DNA of 64,000 nucleotides, taken from positions 96,121,871-96,185,870 of the forward strand of contig CM060695.1 of the NCBI GenBank assembly GCA_030686995.1. Reading direction: 5' to 3'. The notes beneath the pieces were generated by a model. That model searched no databases. It was given only the letters and a program-made list of their open reading frames with translations, and had not been told where the DNA came from. Source of the stretch: Artemisia argyi (taxonomy: Eukaryota > Streptophyta > Magnoliopsida > Asterales > Asteraceae). The translations under genes were made by a program, and so were the position numbers. How positions within the stretch are numbered: the stretch's first letter is position 1; each line of letters begins with the position of its first letter. Below, in pieces: positions 56,193 through 64,000 of this stretch.

Positions 56193-56830
56193 GCACTAAA
56201 AACAAAACCAATTAAAATAAGACAGAGGCAAAACAACAGAGAAGTTAAACCAATAATGACAATATGAATGGCTTCTTTGAAAAAGGTACACAAATTCACA
56301 AGGATACAAAGGCAAGTTTTTATCTTTGGTTTGGGAACTTATTAATGGTCATACCCTCAGTTGATAGGTATTCTGTCGAATGTTTCTCGATAATGTCTTT
56401 TATGTATTTATTAACAAGAAAACAAAAATGTTTTTGGCTTTTTGTAGGTATGTGTGAAAAAAACTTTTTGGAAATATTTTTGAAATCGATTCGTTAACCG
56501 AAATCATTTCCTTTAAAACTACTCGCAGGGTGGCGGAAGAAAAGAATGGATCTCTTTTCAGTTCGCAATTTAATGTCAGAACTTGCCTTTACCACCTATA
56601 TAGGTTGTAATCTTAAAGAATACGAAGTAATTTAACTTCACGACTTGTTTTGTTGTTTTTGATTTTTTTTTGTTTTTTTTGGATGTTGTTAACACTTTAG
56701 GAAAAGTGTTAATGACTTCTTTTATTGATTTTGATTTTTACAAAAATTTACAAAATTGTGAAATTTTTACAAGGAGGGTTTTGAAAAATCACTAAATTTC
56801 TAAACGTTTTTAAAACACGCAACAACCTCT

Positions 56831-56845
56831 CCGGCAGCAGCGCCA
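56831..56845 (-). other. Primer binding site of ATH-H
   Basis: On the minus strand TGGCGCTGCTGCCGG follows the LTR end GAGTCA by five bases. It is the Athila/Tat type of site. Confidence 0.85.
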
Positions 56846-57858
56846 AAATTTGACTCCTCTCAAAAAGACTAACAAATTAACCAAGGATGGTAAACAGGTC
56901 AAACCTGAGGAAGAGAAGTGATCAATTTATGATCCGGTGTAAGCACAGTGTTTTCCCGGGTCGTTATGTCCCAGCAAGGATTGAAATTGTATTTTTTGAA
57001 CGTTTATTGGAATGAGTGATTTGAGGAAAGTAACAAGAATATGATATGTATTGATTACACTAATCAGAAATAACTGGGATTAAGCTAAATTAACAATATT
57101 AACAATTACAGGAAATCAGATACGTATTTAAACCTAAAACGTAAATTAAAATTAAAACGAACGTAACTGCGTACTGGAAAAAAGGAAAATAACACAGAAA
57201 TAATCATACGGGGGTGAAAATGACTTTTTTACAAACTAAGATTAAAAGGAAATTTTATAAAAAAGAAAATTATTTTTTTGATTTTCAATTATTTAATAAT
57301 AATTAAAAACTATTTAATAACTAATTTAAACTAATTTAAATTACTAAAAATACTAAAATGACTTAGAAAATTATGAAAATTTTTATTAAACTAATTAACC
57401 ATCACAAGAATCCTATAAAATTAAAAAAAAAAAAAAAAAAAGTTTATAAAATTTATAAATAAGCTAATTTAGATATTATTTACTTAATTATTAATTAAAA
57501 GCTATTTAAACTAATTTAATTATAAAAATAGCAAATGAACAGAAAAAAATTATTAAATGTTTTCTAAACATACCTTATAATTAATAAAAGGTAGGAAAAA
57601 TATAAAAAAGTACTAGTGCTTATTAATAAGCAGAAATGGATTTTATTTTTGATTTTTTAATAAAAACTAATTAAACTAATATTAATTATTAAAAATACTA
57701 ACTGAAAATAGAAAATTATGAAAATGTTTATACAAATACTTTAATGTGACAGAAACTTAAGAAAAATATAAAAACGCACAAGTGCTTATTGAAAAAGCAA
57801 AGAAAATAAGGAAATAGGCTAAATTTAATTAAATAGATGCTATCACTATAATTAGAGA

Positions 57859-57878
57859 GGGGGGGGGGGGGGGGGGGA
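57859..57878. repeat. Poly(G) tract
   Basis: About 20 uninterrupted G after GAGA, rare in plant DNA and prone to sequencing error; its exact length should not be relied on. Confidence 0.85.
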
Positions 57879-57904
57879 ACTATGACACTAAGTATCACAT
57901 AGGG

Positions 57905-57985
57905 GAGATGGTGGTCTGTGTTGGTGTAGTTTTGACCCAGGGAACCAAGAGGTCCAGGGTTCAATTCCCACTTCTGTCACTTTTT
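57905..57985 (+). mobile_element. Candidate tRNA-derived SINE head
   Basis: TGGTCTGTGTTGG (57,912-57,924) fits an A box and GGTTCAATTCC (57,958-57,968) a B box, 33 bases apart as in a tRNA. AAGAGGTCCAG before the B box and a T6 terminator at about 57,980 add support. No cloverleaf for a functional tRNA can be drawn, and neither a target duplication nor a tail was confirmed. Confidence 0.45.
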
Positions 57986-59508
57986 TATTTTCTTTTCTTT
58001 TTGTGGTTTTTCTTTTACAAAACTGTTACACAACCACACTTAAGTAGTTTTTATGAAATGATTTTTTAACAAATCCAAAATAAGCTCAGAAAGAGCTTAT
58101 GACCTTATCAGCTGATATGAATAAGCTACCTACTGAACCATAACTTACAATAAGCTACAAACAGATGATATGAACTTGAAATAAGCCGGAGAAAAGAGAA
58201 AAGCACAAAGGATAAACCAGAATAAGCAATTGAGCAAAATTCAAATTCTACCAATTATGCAGGCTATAAGGGGTCACTTGCAGGCCTATGTGGGGTCTAC
58301 AAATAAGCTTGGGGGTCCAAAATAAGCTTTGAACCAATAAGCTGACCTGGGAACTTCTAAATAAGCCAAGAAGTACACCCTAGGTCCCACTAGTAAGATC
58401 ACAATGAGCTTATCAAAAAGGCTTGGTCACACTGATCACTCAGTGACCTGAGTTGGTGAGGGCAACTTATGGACAAAAACAAGCTCTGGGCAAGGATTCT
58501 AAGATCCAAAATAAGCACAGAACTAAGAAGCCAGGTCAATAGGCTTCCCAACAAACCAAGGCTCAAGGCCTAAGGCTCACAAATAAGCTCTTAATGAGCT
58601 TATGAAATCAAGCTCACAACCCTGGTGCAGGGGAGCTTTTTGGTGCAATCGGGCAACTTTGATAGAGCTTATTAATAAGCAAATGAGCTTCAAATCCAAA
58701 TTTTCTTTTTGAAACAGATAAACAAGCTACCAAATATTACAAAACAACAAGAATCAACCAATTCCAATTCCTAATGAACCCTACACTTGATCTTGTATTT
58801 CATTCCATTTTCTTAGACTCGAACTTTTTAACTTTTTCTATTATGAACCTAAATTGACTTTGATGAGATTCTACTGATCCTAAGTTACTTAATAAGTTGT
58901 TTTAAGCTAAAGTGAATCTAAATTAAGCAATCCTAACAACTAATGTAATGATTTGATGAGAAATTTACCTAAAAGTCCTAACAGTTAACTCATACTTTGA
59001 GATTAAATAAGATTTTGACTTTCTACTGAATGATCATTTGATTTTATGACTTGAATGTTCTAATAGACCGTATTGAAACTTGTTTCAACAACAAACACCA
59101 ACAAAAACTCACTGGAACTCAATAAGTTTAGCAAATCCAAACAACCTTTTATATCAACTGTTTTGTGATTTTCAAATCATGAGACTAATTAAGACTGTTA
59201 CACTAATTCAGAAGGTTATAATATGATAAGATAAGTTTAATTAAGCACATAAATACCACTGATAACAAAAAATGCTCAATAATCACGAAGTTGCTATTTT
59301 GATTGTGAAAATGAGATGTAGAGCAACAATGAAAAATAATGAGCAAGCAAGTTTAATTAAGCAATAATCTAGCTACCATACACCAAATAAACACAGAACG
59401 AAGGACCAAGACCACTCCTATAGCTTCCCAAGAAGCAACTAACCCAAGGACAATCCAGAATCAACCCTGCTCCAGCTTTCTTGCATCATCTTTCTTGATT
59501 TTTGATTT

Positions 59509-60774
59509 TGTGGAAAACTAGAAGGGGGGTTGAATAGTTTTATGTCCTTTTTAAATTTATTTTCAAAATCTTTTGTAGCTTATAAAAACTTTCGATTCGA
59601 TCTTACGTGAATTCAAGTTTCAACAAATACAAGCAAGACTAATCTAATAATGAAAGTATTGGAATAGAATGAATAAAAGATAGAGTTAGAAAGATCAAAC
59701 CACAACACGCGAATTTATAGTGGTTCGGCTACAAGGACACCTTCCTTGCCCTACTCCAATCCCCGAGTACCACACTCGAGAGTTTTCTTCACTATGTCAA
59801 CAAACTCCTTATGGCAGAGAAACCTTACACACCTTGGCTTACACCTATTAACGACACTAAGCTAAATGTCGAGTTCTAATCGTAGCTAGAACCAATCTCA
59901 CAACTTCTTCAAGACTTCACTATTTCTTCACACCTTCACAACTTCTTCAAGATAGCTTCACACCTTTTCTTCTTGTCTACTTCACACCTTCTTCTATGCA
60001 CAACTAAATCACAACAACTACACAACTTTACAACACACCTAGTATCTACAATCAACAAATTCCCACAACACTTTACAAGTATCTAGCACAACTACAAGAT
60101 GAAACTAGCTAATCACAACACTACTACAATTTAATGGATGTAGAGGAGTGTTCTTGTTTTTTGCACTTGAGTGGATGAAGCTTTGGATCACTTAGAAACA
60201 AAGACTTATGAATTATATGATCAAAGGATTTTTGAGATAGAAATGGAGATTATATCAGAAGGTTTTGAGTGCAAAAAGGTGAGAGAATTTTGTAGAATGA
60301 ACCAGTATTTAAAGGGGAAAGATTTACTGTTATGGAGCGTTGCCGGTCCCCTTAATAATTAAGAGGGCTGCCATATGAATTAAGGGGGCCGCCCCTCCAG
60401 AACATTGGATTTTCTTGTCCATTCGTGAGGAAGGTTTTTCTGGATAAAACTTGCCCTTTTTGGTTGGAATTTTGAAATCATTTCTTTGTAGTTTAATAAA
60501 ACAATACCAAAAATGATTTACTAATATATATAAAATGTTAATGTCATTTTATAAAATGTTATGTGTTAAGAAAAGGCTTCCTTTGATCATGCAATGCATA
60601 AGATGCTAAGTTTATGCATACCTTAAGTTATATTAGTTGTAGAAGTAAATATTTGTTACTAAATACTTGTTTACGTCATAATCTTGACTTAATTTAGTTT
60701 ACATTTTGTGATTATCAAAACATAGAGTTATTGAGAAATATTAATAACGTTTTTAAACATTATTTATATCAACA
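59509..60774 (-). repeat. SIR-1 3' LTR (about 1.27 kb, SIRE-like Copia)
   Basis: On the minus strand it starts TGTTGATATAAATAATG directly after AAAAAGGGGGAGAT. It ends ACCCCCTTCTAGTTTTCCACA at 59,509; an end two bases earlier is possible. The U3 part carries CCCCTTAATAATTAAGAGGG (60,348-60,367) and GGGGGCCGCCCC. A TTTAAATACTGG TATA-like element lies near 60,303-60,314. The 5' LTR is outside the window. Confidence 0.8.
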
Positions 60775-60791
60775 ATCTCCCCCTTTTTGAT
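60775..60791 (-). other. Polypurine tract of SIR-1
   Basis: ATCAAAAAGGGGGAGAT on the minus strand, immediately before the LTR start TGTTG. This is a characteristic SIRE-type tract. Confidence 0.85.
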
Positions 60792-61276
60792 GATTACAAA
60801 ACTTTAACTCATTAACTCAAAAATTAGTTTGTAAACAAGTATTTTAGTGAGTTTATATTTACTTCTCCCCCTTTTTGTAGAATCAAAAAGGTTATGCCGA
60901 CAAATTTCAACCGTGAAATATTGACGGGATGAAAACTCCCCCTTGATGTGTACTCCCCCTCGTTTGGGGGCACCAAGGAGACGAGCTATGGAATGCTTGC
61001 AAGACAAAAATATTAGAAACACAAGTATATACATGCAAATATATATAAGGTGACAAGAATATAAATAAGCATGATTAAAAAGAAGCATTCATATTAAAGC
61101 AAAAGTTGTGTCAAGACACAACAATACAAGTAGCATCAAGAAAGATTACAAATAGTATAGCTACTACATAAACTAACAACTAGAATAATATTCCATCATG
61201 CAAAGAGTACATGGGATTCATAGAGCTTGCAAACCAAAGGGTGGTAAAGACTTTATTTATTAAGCATATCATATGC

Positions 61277-61879
61277 TTAATTTGGAGAGCATGATGGTGA
61301 TGGTGGAGAAATGGGTGAGGATTGTGGTGGGGGAATAATGGGTGAGGATGGTGGAGTTGGTGGTGGTGGTGGGTTGGTAAGCAAGTGTTCAATATATGAA
61401 AACATATATTGAATTTCATCTCTAAGACCAAAGATTATGGTTCGGTTGTGGATGCAACAAAGGCAAGTATCTCCATGAGCTTCAAGTAAGCTCCAAGGTA
61501 CGGGATTAGCAAAGATTTGTGGTGTAATTGGTGGAGATGAGACATGAGCATCAAGTGGTGATATTGGTGAGAGTGAGATGGTAAGTTGGGTGGAAAAAGG
61601 TTCTTGTGTAGGATGTGGTGATGATGCTTGTGGTGGTGACAAGTGTGAGTTGATGTAGTCATTGATTGATGAAGTTGAAGGTATGGAGGATGAGGAAGTT
61701 CCATGAGTAGAAGGTGTTTTGGATGGTGCATTAGGTACACTTGGAGATGAGCATTTAGGTGGAGATGATGGGGTTGTGTTATCTTCATTTGTTAAGTCAA
61801 TGAAGAGTTGTTTTAGAGGGATGATGACAATCTTTTGCTTCTTTGAAACCTTAGGGATGGAGGTACTAGGTGAAGACAT
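61277..61879 (-). CDS. SIR-1 Ser/Pro-rich 200-residue protein
   Basis: It starts MSSPSTSIPKVSKKQK at 61,879 and is rich in Ser, Pro and Thr throughout. The one ordered-looking stretch is PWSLLEAHGDTCLCCIHNRT followed by IFGLRDEIQYMFSYIEHLL (about residues 128-168), with three Cys in CLCC and a short predicted helix. A Pro-rich tail ends it. The block resembles proteins I recall only from Asteraceae Copia elements, with no assigned function. It lies between the 62.67-63.73 kb ORF and the 3' LTR, the position of envelope-like ORFs in SIRE elements, but has no signal peptide or membrane helix. The frame is intact. Overlapping His-rich frames are shadows. Confidence 0.65.
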   Translation of the reverse strand: MSSPSTSIPKVSKKQKIVIIPLKQLFIDLTNEDNTTPSSPPKCSSPSVPNAPSKTPSTHGTSSSSIPSTSSINDYINSHLSPPQASSPHPTQEPFSTQLTISLSPISPLDAHVSSPPITPQIFANPVPWSLLEAHGDTCLCCIHNRTIIFGLRDEIQYMFSYIEHLLTNPPPPPTPPSSPIIPPPQSSPISPPSPSCSPN

Positions 61880-62088
61880 GATGGTTTGAATTGAAAGAGA
61901 TGATGAATAATGAGATGAGTATTGTTAGTTTGGAGGGAATTTATAATATGAAAGTGGTTAATTTAGGTAAATTTTTGAAATGGTTTAATAGGATTCTAAA
62001 ATCAGTTGGGTTAAAAGAAGAAATGGTAGCTGAAACTAAAGAAAGAGGTCACAAGATGCAAAAGAAAACAATAAACCCAGTTCCAGAT

Positions 62089-62163
62089 GGCCGGTCCCCT
62101 TAATTATAGGCCGGCCCCCTTAATAATTAAGGGGACCGCCTAGGAAAATTAAGGGGGCCGCCC
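62089..62163. repeat. Palindromic CCCCTTAAT/ATTAAGGGG cluster inside SIR-1
   Basis: GGTCCCCTTAATTA, GGCCCCCTTAATAATTAAGG and GGAAAATTAAGGGGGCCGCC follow one another within 75 bp. The core CCCCTTAATAATTAAGGGG is an odd palindrome. The same word stands in the SIR-1 LTR at 60,345-60,395. Confidence 0.88.
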
Positions 62164-62672
62164 ATCTGGTGTTTTCCCAGACGACCAGAAACCAAAAATT
62201 TGCAAAAGTGAGTGGTTTTTCAAGTGTGTGTTTCCAGCAAGCTCTATTTGAAGCATATACTCTAGGAATGATGAAATATAAGTATGTATAAACAAATCAT
62301 GCATGCAAACAAATATATTATAAGCCAAATATAAAAGAAGCATAATATTAGCATTAAATAATGATCAAGATCCTATCATGATAATAGTTAAAACCTAAGC
62401 ATCATTCAACAAATAAACATGAAAGAACACAAGTATTTCCGAACAAATCGGACAAATAACAAACCACACAAATGTCTAATAGAGTAATAATATTATTAAG
62501 TAGCAATACATCAACAACTCTACTTCTTCTTTTTGCCCATCATCTTCCTGAACATCTTTCCTACGGACTTGAATCCTCCTCGAATTTCTTCATGCATTTG
62601 TTGTTGTTGGTTAATGATGGACGTTTGACGAGTAAAGAGGTGTTCATCGGTACGCTCATGAGGAAGAGGAAT

Positions 62673-63731
62673 TTAATATTGGGTATAATCAAGATCAGGG
62701 AGATCATCAACATAGGTCATGGGGGATGGAGTACTAACATGTGAGGTGTCTTCCTCCTCATCATCATCATTGCCTCGATGAGATGTTGAACCACGAGGCA
62801 TAGAAAACAAAGGACCATGAGATTTTCCTTTGTCACTTCGAGAACGACGAGTACGAACAATTGTGAGTTGGTTCAGAGTGGGATGAATATGCACGTAGAT
62901 ATCACTTCGAAGATCTTGGTAGTGTTCCATGACATGACGATAAAGTCGAGTGAGGAACATACCATAAGGAAGATTGGCATTAGGAGTGTTTTTGGCAGTC
63001 ATGATACGATTGACAAAGAGATAAGCCAGATTGTAGTTTTCTTCAGCAACTACACAATACAACATGTGGGTGATGCTAGCCATGAGATGATCACGATGAC
63101 CGCCGGTACCAAACGCATTCTCGCGAATGAGCTCTTCCCAATTTTTCATGTCGGTGCTTAACTCTTTTAGAAGAACTTGATTTTCATGAATATCGACATT
63201 CTTCGACTTGATTTTGCGACTAGTCGTACCACGTTCTAGTTCAAGCATTCGACGAATGTATTCGGGACTTGGAATCTCGGAATAGTATAGACCATCCTGA
63301 GGACGATTGCGTTCAAGTGAGGAAAGATCCCATTCATTGGAGTATACGGCTTGGCCGTTGTATGGGATTCTAAGGATTTGTCCAAATTGAGCAAGAGTAA
63401 GAGTGATGAATTGATGTTGGATCATAAAAGAAATGAGAAGATGGCCATAGGGATCGGTTTGCACCGTCACTTGGCTATAGAAGTCGAGGAAAAAACGAGG
63501 AATGATTGGTTCGTTGATTTTGTAAAGACAATCAAGACGGACATTGCTGAACATCCGTTCGATTTGATCGGATTCATAGTAGGATGGTTCGACAATTATA
63601 CCCTCGTGAATGTTTCTATTTTAAATGGGACGATAGTAACATGCAACGGCGGGAGACATGCCGGGAGTAGAGGAAACTTGAGGAATGTATTGTTTGGTTT
63701 TTGAAACATCACCAACCGTGGTCTTTGGCAT
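62673..63731 (-). pseudogene. SIR-1 'putative plant transposon protein'-type ORF with one stop
   Basis: The frame starts MPKTTVGDVSKTK at 63,731, reads 36 codons, meets TAA at 63,621-63,623, and then continues open for more than 300 codons to 62,673. The second part holds DQIERMFSNVRLDCLY, EPIIPRFFLDFYSQ, FGQILRIPY, ENAFGTGGHRDHLMASITHMLYC and PYGMFLTRLYRHVM, the blocks of a plant-specific domain found near retroelements (I believe Pfam 'putative plant transposon protein'). The C-terminus is basic, then acidic (NDDDEEEDTS). The domain's function is unknown. If Met 63,554 is used, a 293-residue protein without the N-terminus could still be made. No pol lies between it and the LTR, so it is a post-pol ORF. 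Confidence 0.75.

Positions 63732-64000
<269 letters not shown>

Larger units (their letters stand above)
57614..58695. repeat. AATAAGC word array in the ATH-H LTR
   Basis: AATAAGC(TT), its reverse GCTTATT and close forms occur about 20 times, densest at 58,074-58,690. GAGCTTATTAATAAGC at 58,665-58,685 is palindromic. Confidence 0.8.
56851..59508 (-). repeat. 5' LTR of ATH-H (at least 2.66 kb), cut by SIR-1
   Basis: On the minus strand it ends GAGTCA at 56,851. U5 holds the TTGCTGGGACATAACGACCC phrase (about 56,960), and AT-rich DNA follows. 57,610-58,700 carries about 20 AATAAGC/GCTTATT words. A Pol III-type SINE head lies inside at about 57,905-57,985. At 59,509 the SIR-1 LTR begins, so the LTR start is beyond the insertion and not seen. 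No ORF is supported. Confidence 0.65.

Noticed and set aside
57905..57985. A functional tRNA gene
   Set aside because: Only the A and B boxes fit; acceptor and anticodon stems do not pair.
61180..61788. His-rich ORFs overlapping the SIR-1 Ser/Pro-rich ORF
   Set aside because: Shadow frames of the Ser/Pro codons; the frame at 61,879-61,277 has the recognisable block.

Overview
The window reads as intergenic nuclear DNA of a flowering plant. It is AT-rich and made almost wholly of nested and broken LTR retrotransposons; only one ordinary host gene, a damaged Dof zinc-finger gene, is recognisable. Several element proteins (long Copia C-terminal tails, an Athila-type gag-protease, and two proteins between pol and a 3' LTR) resemble those I associate with daisy-family (Asteraceae) genomes. 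That assignment is inference from memory, not a search result.

Layout. 1-7,761: a young non-autonomous LARD-like element with about 4.1-kb LTRs around a 1.7-kb core that has no gag or pol but carries two related hydrophobic ORFs on the antisense strand. It sits in the 3' untranslated part of an older Tat/Athila-type element (TAT-1, 7,762 to about 10,735). 10,743-12,840: 3' end of a plus-strand Copia element (COP-1). 12,850-29,002: a minus-strand Copia element (COP-2). It is split by TAT-2 (16,700-27,261, target duplication ATAGC), whose 3' LTR is in turn split by a minus-strand solo LTR (23,482-26,006, target duplication ACTAC). 29,014-30,033: an acidic-protein pseudogene. 30,415-30,903: the Dof gene. 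30,980-33,430: gene-free DNA with simple repeats. 33,435-40,609: LTR-like and degenerate retroelement DNA with a Copia-like solo LTR (35,718-36,666, target duplication GTTTC), ending in a Tat-type LTR (TAT-3). 40,615-47,905: two plus-strand Copia remnants (COP-3, COP-4) joined through a short LTR. 48,500-59,508: two minus-strand Athila-type remnants (ATH-G, ATH-H) in tandem. 59,509 to the end: 3' part of a minus-strand SIRE-like Copia element (SIR-1) with two extra ORFs.

How the parts relate. Most elements are non-autonomous: TAT-2, ATH-G and ATH-H keep gag with or without protease but no reverse transcriptase or integrase, and the LARD codes for neither. Three patterns do not follow from the usual parts list. 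(1) Several families carry their own short, usually palindromic, word repeated many times in the LTR U3, and in at least three families also in internal DNA. (2) The Tat-type elements have a hairpin just before the polypurine tract whose stem is kept by compensatory changes. (3) The LARD core encodes a pair of similar two-helix hydrophobic ORFs antisense to the element. Repeat counts and LTR divergences given here were made by eye.
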